The notes beneath the pieces were generated by a model. That model did no database searches. It saw nothing but the letters and a program-made list of their open reading frames with translations, and was not told where the DNA came from. DNA of 64,000 nt, from contig NC_134366.1 of NCBI RefSeq assembly GCF_035582795.1, positions 151,575,519 to 151,639,518 of the forward strand, in the 5' to 3' direction. The position numbers and the translations under genes were made by a program. The stretch is from Mycteria americana. Lineage: Eukaryota; Chordata; Aves; Ciconiiformes; Ciconiidae. Within the stretch, counting starts at the first letter, position 1, and every line of letters starts with the position of its first letter. This document shows positions 10,263 through 21,191 of the stretch, one piece after another.

Positions 10263-13204
10263 TGGTTTTGTGAGCTATTTGGTCATTCAGTTACAAGGGA
10301 ACGAACAGGTCACTGTGTAGAACAATGACAAGACACACATACAAGCTTCATGTAGACCCCATTAGATTCCAGTTGGTCACTGGACTTTGTCATGTGCCAG
10401 AAAATGCAATAGATCATGTCGATACTTTGGAAGTAAAAACTGATTATTAGTTTGCCAAAAAACGTGTGCTGAAAAGTTTTATGCTTTTGTGACTAACTGA
10501 ATCAAAACAGCACTGTATCACCATTTGAATTCGACTAATCTGTTCATTACTTATATAGTACACAAACCAGCCAAGAGGATGCAAACACACCTGTAAAAAA
10601 TGAGGGCAGGCAGCAGTTTTAATTTCTAAAAGTTTGTAGATTGCAGCCATTGTTTAAGATACATTTGTGTTTTTCCTGAATTATATTCTCCTGGAATAAA
10701 CACTTGCTTAAATTACATTCTTCTTCAGTGAATTAAGCTAGCATCTTTAGTGCATTAGGCAGGTTCTTTCTCCCCCTTCTGACCACATATAGGGAAACAT
10801 GTGTGGAGACGGCATATAAATCAGCCTCTCCTACGTATGAGCTCTGTGAACTATGAAAACAAAGTTGTCCAAAGAGCAGCTGCCTGTACTTAGCTGCTAA
10901 AGCACTCCAATGTGTACTCTTAAAACATGCCTACTCTCATAATGCTCTTTAGACCTGGAGAGCTCACAACTTCAAATCTATCTTTTTAGTTTGCTTCCAG
11001 AACAATCAATCATTCCTCAAACACTCAAGAATAAAGCCAGCCAAGAATCTGAAGGCATGGTCAGGCTTATACACGGCAAGACCTTTCCCAAAGTAGCTTA
11101 GGTCAAACAATTCCTTTTTATGTATTATTTCATACATAAATACAGCAAAAACCTTTACAGACGGTTGGGATGGTCTCAGAGCAGACAAGCATGTTTTTCA
11201 GCTCTGCATCTCCTAGAAACAGCATGCCAGACCCTGTAACAACCGGCTGATTAGGGTCTAACTAACTCACACAGGTCTTTCTCGTGCTAAGTCCCACTCC
11301 GAGTTGTCTGTAAGATAGGATTAGCTGAACTCTTGCTGGCAAAGGCAAAAAGGAAAAAAAAAAAAAAAAAAAAAAGGAAAATTGATGGGTTGGTGCCAGT
11401 TTCAGAAAAGGTTAGCCCTTCTGCCTACTCCTATGTTCAGTACCCAGCTTTGCCCTCCCTTCCCACTCCAGAGGAAAGCAAGCTATAGGTTGGATGGCAT
11501 TGCCTGCTGAAAGGAAGTACTTGCTTTGCATCCATTGTGAAACCATAATATATACAGAAAGCAACAATTATAACCTGCAGACTCTCAAAGCACAGACATA
11601 AGTTAGAGCTCAGCTTTCTTTGTTGTTGAATACATGTAGCCAGAGACATCTTTGAGCTCTGCTGTATGGTCAAAAAGCTATCTTCAGTCACAAAACTCTC
11701 ATTTCTTTAAATCAACACGTGCTGGTAACTGAAGGAGCACAGACTACAATGATAACTGCTGTTGGCTTTAACAGTTTAGAAGAAACTTAGAATTTAAAAG
11801 TAAAGTAAATTAATTCATAGCAACTGGGAAGAATACAGGGGCTAGAGCTGCAAGGGAAGTCAGGTCTATTGGCCTCCACACCTGGCAGGAGCAAGTTTCT
11901 TTGCCTCTGAAGCTGTCAGTATGACTAAAGACCCCTGGTATTTAAACCTGCAGGCATGCCTGAGAAGATGTTAGTCAGCACTTAATGGCATACAATGTTT
12001 ATACTGTACATTGGGAAGATAAATGGGTATCATTTGCTGTTGTTAAGCTCTGGTTTACATTCATAAGAGCAAGGATATTTTGATGACTAGATGGCTTCCC
12101 CTGCCCCACTAATGTCAAACTCTTTCTTTGCTTAAAGGAAGCACTGCCTGTGTGGGAAGTTTAAAGAAAATCTCATGTTGCTCTGTAATAGTGTGCTGGA
12201 TCAAATACATTACTTATGTGCTTTCATTAGCTAAAATGTTACTCACAGATACCTATTAAGTGTTAAGTAGTTAATGACCCATTTAAAATACTAAGAGTTA
12301 CTCCAAACAGGATTTGAACTGAAGACCTTCAAATACAACACAGATGGCTTAATTTGTCATGCTTCTTCATACAAAGCCTTCCCTCCTTTCACACAATCAG
12401 CTTGGACTCCTCTCCTAGTACCCACATTCAGCAATCAAGAGCTACAGTCCCTAGTACCACCTTCAACCTCAGTAGCAGGCAATGCACAAAGCATGTTCCA
12501 AATGATGGGTATAGTGGGAGAAGAGAGAGCATCAGGTCTTGGACTACACAGAATATAGCAGAGATCAAAGCTGTGTTAGCTGACTACTTCCAGATATTAA
12601 AAAGATGATACGTGTCTAGAAGCAGCACACAAAGATTCTCATTACCATAATATCATTAAGTATTTCTTATTTTGTCTGCTTCTACCCTCTTTCCCCTTGT
12701 ACATCAAGTATATATGAACATACCTGCAGTTTAGAGTCATTTTCCAATTAGAGTAACATGCCATGTATAAGAGTGGGCTTCTGCACAGTTTGTAAGTCTT
12801 GATGTAATAGTTTGCTGCTGTAAGGAAGGCAATACAGCAATGGCTGCAGACGAAGATAGGAAGGTTGGCTAGTATATTTCCAGAATTCCTCTCCAAACTC
12901 TTTCATCTCAAGGTCAGTTCACCTTGTGAAGCCAGAGGTAACACAGACCCTTCCAGAAATCCAGCCTCTCCCTTCCTGTAACAACTATCGTCTTGCATAT
13001 TCCCATCAGCAGCTGGGACAACCTAGCTGTAACTGCTTAGGGATATACTTTGTTATCAAATGTGGAACTTGGCCGAAACAGAGATGCAAATAATTCCTGG
13101 GGGAAAGAAAACTAGACTGTCATCTTGAGCAATTTATGAAGACTTTCCACCACTCTTCCCAGCATCTGAGCATTTAAGCATTTCAACATCAATGAAGACA
13201 ACTA
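10263..13204. other. Intergenic space between VPS13B and COX6C (tail to tail)
   Basis: About 2.9 kb of AT-rich DNA with no supported gene. It contains a 22-bp A run at 11354-11375. A tRNA B-box-like string is present on the - strand near 12310-12325, without a recognisable tRNA body. The open frames here are short and unlike known proteins. Confidence 0.65.
11354..11375. repeat. Poly(A) run
   Basis: An uninterrupted run of about 22 A residues flanked by AAAGG-type purine sequence. It could be the tail of a retroposed sequence, but no target-site duplication or recognisable body was found upstream. Confidence 0.7.
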
Positions 13205-16200
13205 AGCACCACTGACATATGTATTTATTGAGTTACATTAGAGCATGCAATGCACTTAAGTGCATTACACTTCACAATTCAGTGAACAAATAAGGTTCGG
13301 TCATCAAGTCTCCTTAGACTGAAGGGGATCTGCAAGATAAAAAAAACATTAAGTTATGTTGGACAAACTTCATGCTCTAAGTAAATGTATTAGTATGTAT
13401 GAATGCAAAGCAATAGAGAGAAATGTTTATGTGGTGGTTTAGTCTAGAGGAATTCCCCCTGTTATTTCCTGATGGTTTAAGATTCACACACCCTTCATGT
13501 GGCAAACAGAAGTGAAACACGGAACAAATCAAGAGCTGGAACAATACTGCACAGCATATCAGATTCGCTCTACATGCTGCACTGATAACTGAATCAATCT
13601 TGCTAAGGGCCTGAAAGAGAAAGGAATGCAGCTTTCAGATAGAAGCCAGAGAGGAAACAAGTGGTGTAGGCAACCTACCAAGGAAGGAAGAAAACCAAAT
13701 TCAAATTGCTTCTCCACATTACATTGAACACAATCCAAGACCAGCTGTGCTCCATGACAAGAGTCATGCAAGCGGTTAGCACCAAACTCTTAGCTTGCCC
13801 CTTTATTCTATTACTGAGCACACTGTAGAAGTAGGATACTCCTCAAATTTATACTTGTACTTAGTTTCAATCATCAGTATCGCCACACAAAGTCCCTGCC
13901 AAGTAGACGAAACAGTGTAAATTCACACTTAGGTACCAAGTTGCCTATGTGCCCAGCAGGAACAAACTCAGTGCAGAGTGCCAAGCTAACACCTTAACTA
14001 ATAAATTCTCCTCCCTGCCTACCCTACCCTTACCTCAATTTGGGGGCTAAGTACTGATTCCAGAGTGAATATTCAATGGGGTTAAACCACTGGATTTACT
14101 GCCACATACAGAATATATTCCAATAAAATGGGAGACATAGAGCATGCATGACCACTGTACCCTTTAGGTAACTATACCAAAAAAAGCATCAAATTCAACC
14201 TCCATCCAACTTCCATAGCTAAGATTTAAGCTACTGAGGCAAATGAAAATGTCTTCCATCTGTTCTGTGTACTTGTCCTTTTCACAGTCTTTCCAGAACG
14301 TTTGAAACACTGGCATTGTTTTCCCCTTCTTCTACTTATGTATTCATGTGCAGGCACAAAAAAACCAACCTCTTTCCACTATGAAGGAGTGAAAAATATC
14401 AGTTCTTATATAAATAGGCTAAGGAATAAGAAGCATCAGCAATTCAAACATAATCACATGTAAAGATTTGTCTTTCACATTTTCTTTTGAGCTGGTGCAA
14501 TTACAGAATGGATGAAATGTTTAGGAAATATTTAACAGGTGCACACTATGTGCAACTTTTTTTTTTTAAGCTGCAAATGGGAACATGCGCTAGCTGAGAG
14601 TGGAGCTCTATTTGCACTGAAAAAAATCCTGCTCATGATTCCAATTAAATATTCAACATGCATCCTTGTTGACAGTGTTTGTTTCAAATGATTTTACCAC
14701 CAGATGGCCTTTCAGAATACCCTGATGAAGGCCACCTGACTAAAGAATGCAATTCCAGTGTCTCAGAAAGTTTAGAACTGCCTGCATATTAGCAATAGGA
14801 CCAAACCAGAGGCAGAATTACCAAGATTAAAACCAGGTAAATTTATCATTTCATTATTTATCTTTGTTGCAGTCATAGCTAAAGAACAGAAGTTTCCCCC
14901 CTCATGAAAAAAAAAAAAAAAAAGTGACTGCCACTTTTTTTTTCCCTTTTAAATTTGTTAGAAGAGCCAGAGCTCTGCTTTTTTTATGTGACTGTGTTAT
15001 GCAGAAACCAGATAGTTGTAGGTTGTCACACAACAGAATTTAGTATTAATAGCATTAAGTACAAATCTTTTATTCAGTCTTTCTGCTTTAAGCGAACAGG
15101 CTGAGAAAATCCAGCTGGCCAGGATAATTAGAGCCACAGATTATCACATAATGATCACAATATGAAAACATTCCAAAAGAATGAAAAAGCTATCATTCTA
15201 GATTAGTTTGAAGTCATTTTAAGAGAAGCAGAGAACTCAATGTAAGAAATTTGTATCAAGAAAGGGGAGGAATTCTTTATTGAGTTGTCACATCGTGAGC
15301 TTGTACAGTTTAGTGAGTGTGTTTATTAACAACTACGACAAGGTTGAAATCAAGACTTTTTTTTCCTGGTGTTATGACAACAAGTAGGGGAGAACAAAGT
15401 TTTGTAGTCTTCAAACAAAAGGCAGTGTTAAGTGCTAGGAAAACAGTATCGTGAACAAAGTTCTATTCAAGCTTAATTCAGTATGGCAAAAATCTGAATA
15501 TTAGTACACAGAACTGTATGCCATTGTGACTTTATATATATATATATATAAAATGTATATATTTAAATATATTTCCCCTCATGACTAGTTACCTTTCCCC
15601 TCTCACCAACTTCAAAAGACAAAAGCATGTGTGGAAGCTGTCTCTGTTTCTTACATTAAGATGCATGCTATGAGAGAGAAACAGCCTCTCCATTTTCTCA
15701 TTCACTATACCACCACAAGTACATAAGTAGTAGATATAGATAGCCCAAAGCTAAACAGTTCAAGATGTGACAGCATCAACATAACCGTGATATCAGGCAA
15801 GTCTTACAGTTTAATACAAAAGCTTTGTCTCCTCTCCACAGCTGCGTGAGGAGGGAAAGGCCTGGCATCACTCTGTGCAAGTCTCCTATATCACACAAGT
15901 TAAACAAATTACGCAAAAGGTATTCAGGAGCTTTCTATTCTGCCCTTACTCCCTGCTCCGCAGTTCCCATATTTCTTCATGTTTTTATTACCCGGAGGTC
16001 TCTCGAGTGCAATTTGTATCCTTTTTCTTTGGGAGCACCTTTCTATTTGATCAAAAAGGAAGAACCTCCAAATAGAAGCGCAATGGTTCACTGAAACAAT
16101 CTAACTTACTCTTGTTCTAATGCAGAGGAGCTTATTACCTGTAAATGCAGGTTACCATCATTTGGGAGGTGCAGACTCAAACACACCAGCTGCTCTCATG

Positions 16201-18043
16201 GCTTCAAAGTCCTTCATGGGATCATAGTTTTTATAGAACTCTGCATAAGCTCGTTTTCTGGGATCAGCAATTCCAAACTGGAAAGTAACACACAGAAAAT
16301 TAAAGCTTGCAAAGCTTTATGAACAGAAATTTTTTTCTATTAGTGCTATGATTTGTATCAGTGGATATCAGTCTAAAAAGCCTTTGGCTCAAATTAGTAA
16401 AATATTACTTTGTTCCCGTTCAAATCCACAATTCAGGCTACCTGACCATTGGTCAGGAAAACAAACATCTGAAGTGAAACCTTAAAAAGAAAGTCCATTA
16501 CAAGATAGCACATTACACTTTTAAGATCCAGAAACATGCCACCTATATTGGCACTCAAGTGTCCAATGCCCTCCCTGCTAATAGTTTTATACATAAAACA
16601 TGCCATTATGGCAAGTTTTGTGCCTGTGGGCAGCTGCAAAACTGTAACTCTAGATAAAATGGCATCCTAAAACAATGTATTACCTTTGAGCTACACTGTA
16701 GGTCAACTACAGAAGTCTGGTAAAATTTTACAAGACTGCCAAGCCACTCTTACAGCTCACGGACATAAAAAGACACAATCCTGACTCCTTGGATACTCAT
16801 TCACCCGAAGCACAGGGATATGTTAAAAAAGCCCCAAAAAATGTGAAGAAAAGTCCAAGGTGGGCTTGTCCAACAGTATCTAACATGTAACGAAGTAAAT
16901 CACTACTGAGATCCACATTACTTGTTCTAAATATGGTCTTCTGCCTTACTAGTGTATTAATGCAGGGGTGCCAAATAAGGTATAAAACCACAGCCTATTA
17001 AAAAAAATTATATTGTAAGTCTGACCACAAACTAACTTGCCTACCTCTTAACAGATGTGTTAAGTAGATGTTGAGCTTTAACTATGCAAGCTTTTTGTTT
17101 CTGATAGACATTTGTTGATCTCTGAGAAGTTTAAATCGACTGTGATATTTTTGTGATGAACAACCTGAAATTAACTTAATTTCTGGTCACTTTTACCAAT
17201 AGCTTCCTGAGTACTCAAATGCTGCAAATAGTATATGAATTATTTCAATGGGCAAACCAAGATCCAGTTCTTCCACAGTAATTCAAACTGTGCTGCTTGC
17301 TTTGTGTATGAGATCCAAGAATTATTTAGTAAAGGCACTCAAGAACAACTATCACTTTTATCTTTGTCAGAAGTCTCTTAAGGACCATGAAAAACAAACT
17401 CCAATCTGTAAGTGGGGTTTTTTTTTGAAATGTAATGCTCCCATTTCCATGATACTTCAAAAGAAAAGACAAAAAGACCATACTAGCCTTCCCCACACTG
17501 GTATCTTCAGTATGAAGAATGGGTTTTCCAAATTGCTTATGAGCAAGTTCTCTGAAATCAGTCTAGAGATAAAATAAGACTTTGACAACTCTCTCAAGTC
17601 TCGGATACCATGACAGAGACACAGACTATCTAGAGTTAATGTGCATCAATCATGTGAATGATCAAGAGCAGTCGGGGACTAGGAGACTTAAGGTTAAGTT
17701 GTCACGAATTGCGTGATCTTGATCACACAGCTTAAAGCATCAGGTTATTCATATCATTTTTTCAAATTAAGATTAGGAAGATTTATTTATGTTCTGGAAA
17801 CATGCTTACAAAAATACATTACTAAAGCTTTCTGATGAACAGCTCAAACAAATCTCAACAAAAAAATATTATGAATTCTTAAGACACTCTAATGAGTCCA
17901 GTTTATAACTGAATGACTACAGAGCTCACCTTGTATAAAGCCGCACATCCCACAGATACAAAAAATGCCCCAAATAGGTGAAACTTCATCCGCCTGGCCA
18001 AAAGGCGCCGCATCTGTGGCTTAGGCAATAGTGCAGACGACAT
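13205..18043 (-). CDS. COX6C: COX6C, cytochrome c oxidase subunit 6C (complete coding region)
   Basis: COX6C is a small nuclear-encoded subunit of mitochondrial complex IV, placed in the inner membrane by one transmembrane helix. The coding exons are 18043-17930 (38 codons) and 16277-16158 (39 codons plus TGA), joined in phase 0 for 77 residues, the usual family length. The protein opens with [18 protein letters not shown], followed by a hydrophobic helix at about residues 20-36, then the matrix/intermembrane tail containing [18 protein letters not shown] and ending SAPPK. The start ATG lies in CACCATGT, a good Kozak context, just after the exon's acceptor. A 5' UTR exon in the CpG island and a spliced 3' UTR exon complete the gene, which spans about 13205-19110. 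Confidence 0.96.
13224..13229 (-). terminator. COX6C poly(A) signal
   Basis: AATAAA on the - strand (TTTATT on +) with a GT-rich element just downstream, placed about 100 bases into the terminal exon. Confidence 0.8.
13249..13266. repeat. Perfect 18-bp palindrome in the COX6C 3' UTR
   Basis: AATGCACTTAAGTGCATT is its own reverse complement. In the mRNA it lies about 20-40 nt upstream of the poly(A) signal, where it could form a self-complementary or dimerising element. Role not known. Confidence 0.85.
13330..16138 (-). other. COX6C last intron (within the 3' UTR)
   Basis: A 2.8-kb intron. It holds an A-run/T-run hairpin at 14915-14943 (12-bp stem, 5-nt loop) and a (TA)n tract at 15533-15551. 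No further gene was seen. Confidence 0.8.
15533..15551. repeat. (TA)n microsatellite
   Basis: About nine TA units, continued by AT-rich degenerate sequence to about 15575. Confidence 0.85.
16158..16277 (-). CDS. COX6C: COX6C coding exon 2 with stop
   Basis: The acceptor ttactttccag precedes 16277. The exon reads [19 protein letters not shown], then [20 protein letters not shown], and TGA at 16160-16158. It is in phase 0 with the previous exon. The exon itself continues 19 bases past the stop to a donor (TTTACAG|gtaata) at 16138-16137, so the rest of the 3' UTR is in another exon. Confidence 0.95.
   Translation of the reverse strand, partial: FGIADPRKRAYAEFYKNYDPMKDFEAMRAAGVFESAPPK
16278..17929 (-). 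other. COX6C intron between the two coding exons
   Basis: A 1.65-kb intron with GT-AG borders. The open frame at 17248-17577 (+) has no recognisable features and is judged a chance frame. Confidence 0.85.
17930..18043 (-). CDS. COX6C: COX6C coding exon 1 (ATG exon)
   Basis: Read on the - strand, an acceptor with a long T tract (complement of the A run at 18063-18080) ends at 18058. Then 14 bases of 5' UTR precede ATG at 18043-18041. Thirty-eight codons follow, ending AALYK, and donor gtgagc begins at 17929. It contains the basic targeting-like N-terminus and most of the membrane helix. In-frame sequence upstream of the ATG is intron, so the longer open frame starting at 18142 is not real. 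Confidence 0.95.
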
Positions 18044-18057
18044 GGTGATTATATTTC

Positions 18058-19053
18058 CTAAATAAAAAAAAAAAAAAAAAACAGAGAAGAGAATTGTAGG
18101 ACAAGAAGCTCTACTTAAATAATTTTCTGTGACTCTACTCAAGAAAGATTGTGCTTTCTGTATTGTGTAATAATCATCTTCACAACATAAGCAACAGCAC
18201 TCCTATTTGACTTTTCAATGAGAATATTTAAAGGTCAACATTCAAAGACAACCTACTCATGACATGAATCTAAGTAAATTTTTATAGTCTTTACATCCAG
18301 TACCCATGGAATCAAGACTGGCCTTCGCTGTTCATACTAAATCCTTCCCTCCCTGCAGGGTCTATCATTTCAAGCCTGCTATCCTAGCATTTACATCAGA
18401 AGACATTCAGAACATTGATCACATTTTATTCATTTCTAAGGAAAAGCACATGCCTCTTGAACTAGATTGTGGTTTGTTTTTTTAAAGTAACTGCAAACCC
18501 TACTGCATTACAGGATTTTTTTTCTATTCGGTAAGATTTTACTAAAAAACCTACAAGACCTGAAGCAGGCTGCTCTCTTTAAACACAAGTTAAAGGTTCC
18601 CTCAGCTGGAAGCGGCTCCGAGGCAGTACTGCCCGCAGGCTGCTGCCCTCCACGTAGCCTCCGGCGCCCACAGAGTCACGGAGCGGGAGCGAAGAGCAGG
18701 AGGTGGCCCAGCTGTCCCCAGAGGCCTTGGTGCTGCCCACAGCCGCGCACGCTCACTCTCCTCTCGCATTTAAGAGGAACCATCACATACAGGCCCGTCG
18801 CCGTGGCCAGGCTGAGACAAGCCCCGCACTAGTCCCCCCTCACAGAAGGCGCTCCGGCCCCTCGCTGCCCTCCAGCAGGGCGGCCACCGCCGCAGGGCCC
18901 GTCCCCATCACTCTCAGGGACGCGCAGAGGTCACGGGCCGCCGCGACGGGCCGCGGGGCCGCGGCCGAGGAGAGAGCGGCGGCCGGCGGCCGCTGAGATG
19001 AGGGAAGAGAGGGGACGCGGCGGCAGGAGGAGGGAGCGCGGGCGCGGGCTCAC
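18058..19053 (-). other. COX6C first intron
   Basis: Joins the 5' UTR exon to the ATG exon. Its 5' half lies in the CpG island, and its 3' end carries the T-rich acceptor of the ATG exon. The open frames in the GC-rich part (18703-18996 and others) are composition artefacts. Confidence 0.75.
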
Positions 19054-19110
19054 CTCAGCGCGGGCCCACCAACGTCCTTCCGCCCCGCCGGCCGGGCACC
19101 CTCTGCGGCC
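19054..19110 (-). other. COX6C: COX6C 5' UTR exon (approximate)
   Basis: On the - strand a strong donor (GCTGAG|gtgagc) has its last exon base at 19054. The exon sequence just upstream contains GGAAGGACGTTGGTG, which resembles the COX6C mRNA leader I recall from mammals. The transcription start is estimated only; the right-hand edge may be off by tens of bases. Confidence 0.65.
19077..19082 (-). promoter_or_regulatory. ETS/NRF-2 (GABP)-like site
   Basis: CGGAAG on the - strand close to the inferred COX6C start. Such sites are usual in promoters of nuclear genes for respiratory-chain subunits. Binding is inferred from the motif only. Confidence 0.5.
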
Positions 19111-19119
19111 CCGCTACGC

Positions 19120-19130
19120 CGCATGCGCGG
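19120..19130. promoter_or_regulatory. NRF-1-like site
   Basis: CGCATGCGCGG matches the core of the NRF-1 palindrome (GCGCATGCGC) closely, about 40-70 bp upstream of the COX6C 5' exon. It fits coordinated control of complex IV subunits. Motif-based only. Confidence 0.55.
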
Positions 19131-19195
19131 GAGGCGGAGGCCTGGGTACGGCGAGCGGCTCGGCCCAAACCCGGCGATGCGCGCACTCCCGGGGC

Positions 19196-19276
19196 GGGGG
19201 AGGGGAGGGGAAGGGAGGGGAAGGGAAGGGGAAGGGAAGGGGAAGGGGAAGGGGAAGGGAGGGGAAGGGAAGGGAG
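19196..19276. repeat. Polypurine (GGGGA/GGGAA)n tract
   Basis: Eighty-one consecutive purines on the + strand made of G3-G5 runs separated by one or two A. It could form G-quadruplex or triplex DNA. It lies about 100-200 bp upstream of the COX6C start, inside the CpG island. Confidence 0.9.
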
Positions 19277-20928
19277 TGCAGGGCCCGGCCTGGCCCGGCC
19301 CTGCGCGGGAGCCGCGCGGTGCGGAGGGGGAGCGGGGAGATCGGCCTCGCCGTGTCGGACCTCGCCACTGCCGAGCAAGAGCCGAGGGAGAAGGGCGTGC
19401 CGCCCACCTGAAGGATGCCCGGGGTGACACTGCAGTGCCGAGGGGCTCAGTGAGGGCCCTTCCCTCGCCTCAGGCCTCCTGGGCACCCAACACCCTCGGC
19501 GGGCACAGCGAGCACCGCGCCAGCCGGCCTGCCCGCCGCCGAGCCGCCTGGTTTTTCCCCGCTGTGGGCTCAGGCTGCTCCCGAGCGCGGCGCAGAGCAG
19601 AGGCGGGCGTGTGGAGCGCCCTCGGCAAAGCCTGCCGGGCCGGGCCGGGCCGCTGCCCCTGCGCCAGCCAAGAGCCCTCGCCCTGCCGTGTGTGCACCGC
19701 CCCACCGCTTCCCCAACAAACCGGTGCCCTCCGCCCGTCCCACACAAGTCAGTGGCTTTTCCAGATCTCCAGAGCGGCCATCAAACCCAAACGGCCGTAA
19801 TACCAGAATACATGAAATAATAAACTTTATAGAGTTTGCTAAGAATGGTTGGCCAAGCCTAGAAACAAATTAAGCAATTTGTAATCCTTTCTAGATATCC
19901 CTTAGCCAGTTTTCGTACCTTTCTTGGAAATGAGGCACACGTGTGCTTTGCCCATGGTTTCCACCTAATCACCACCTGCATATGGTATTGTCATTGTTTT
20001 TATTCCTGAGGAGTCTCTGTGGGACTTACACTAAATGCTATAAATTCTTGCCTTGGAAAAACTGAAGCCCCTCCTGTGCAGCAAGGTATTCATCCAAGCC
20101 TTGCACTCCCTTGCCAAAGCCAGCAGATCCTGACATCAAATGACAGAGGAGATGGGCCTTTAAAACGGAAGAGAAGTTGCTTTTCCTTTGATGGGATTAA
20201 AGAAGAGGAAAGTGTCAGTAGAAAATTGCAGAGAGAAACCATACAGCCACGGCTACAAGCTGAGAGAATGGTCTTTGCAACAGCAGTCTGAATATGCAAC
20301 TTGGACGATGTTCCTCAAACTGAAGAAAAGTTTGTTACAATAGTTGAGACCAAAATGAAGAATGTCTGCCCAAGAGTTTTTCCTGTGTGGATTAACACAA
20401 AAAGCCAAATGTTAATGATGTCATGCAGAAAGAATGACAAGATCTATCTATAACCTGATTATGGGGGTCTAAGGAAATACCCGGGTCCACAGGGTCCACG
20501 CTGTTCCTGGGGCAACCTCATGCAGTCATTCGGTGAGACCAGGAAAGAAATGGCAGGGAGAGTTGTCTAGGGGATCTTAAAAGCTCCACTCAACTTGCCC
20601 TCATATTATGCAATGTCAGAAAAAGAGGATATGAAATTAATTGGACTACAAGCATAGCGGGTTTCATGGCTACTATCATTATAAATTATATATGAGGAAT
20701 TTTCCTATAAACACCAGTCTTGGTGGGACAGAATATTTTGGTGGATGGACCTAGGTCTGCAAATAAAAAAATCTTGATTGCTGTTTTCAATAGCTTACTT
20801 CATGGCTGGCCAGGTCATTAAATTCTTTTCTATGTGACCAGTTTCCCCATGTGCCTGAGATACTGCTGGCTAGGCATCTTTGTGTTATAGTTAAGATGCT
20901 AAATGAAGTGCTAATTGTTATTATTCTT

Positions 20929-21191
20929 TGACGTCATTACTGTGGAATATACAGCCAACTCCTTATTGTTCTGTATAAAGGGCAGTTTGGGACTGTGCAA
21001 ATACGGGATAAAAAAAGGATAGAGGATACATTGGAGGAAGAGCCGTGGAAGGAGAGCAGAGATAATCGGCTCCATTAAGTCAGTGCACAGAGTTGCTTCC
21101 TCTCGCTCCAGTTTCTGAAGGGGTTATAAGGCTGAATGTGGTTTTGGACCTAAGTGGACCCCATGCATCCAAATGCATCAAAGCAAATAAA
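20929..21191 (+). promoter_or_regulatory. Possible old LTR: CRE, TATA box and poly(A) signal in line
   Basis: A perfect CRE (TGACGTCA, 20929-20936) is followed 38 bp later by TATAAAG (20974-20980), then by AATAAA (21186-21191). This compact order is typical of a retroviral LTR U3-R unit, but no TG/CA ends or target-site duplication were identified. It could be a chance combination. Confidence 0.3.

Larger units (their letters stand above)
13205..13329 (-). other. COX6C: COX6C terminal 3' UTR exon
   Basis: On the - strand the acceptor ttttttttatcttgcag is followed by ATCCCCTTCAG at 13329. About 100 bases later there is AATAAA (13229-13224) and then a GT-rich stretch (gtcagtggtgcttagttgtc). 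This is a complete terminal-exon signature, matching the donor 19 bases after the COX6C stop. It also holds a perfect 18-bp palindrome at 13249-13266. The cleavage point near 13205 is an estimate. Confidence 0.85.
18600..19760. promoter_or_regulatory. CpG island at the COX6C promoter
   Basis: A sharp jump in G+C and in CpG dinucleotides against AT-rich surroundings, centred on the inferred COX6C start. Many long, arginine/proline/glycine-rich open frames on both strands come from base composition, not coding. It may also drive a divergent + strand transcript, but the sequence offers no direct support for one. Confidence 0.85.

Noticed and set aside
12300-12330. tRNA B-box-like string on the - strand (AGTTCAAATCC)
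   Set aside because: No matching A box, acceptor stem or anticodon arm could be placed around it.
18703-19800. Several long open frames of 90-230 codons on both strands in the CpG island
   Set aside because: They are rich in Arg, Pro and Gly, overlap one another on both strands and follow the GC content and the purine repeat. No domain or splice structure supports them.
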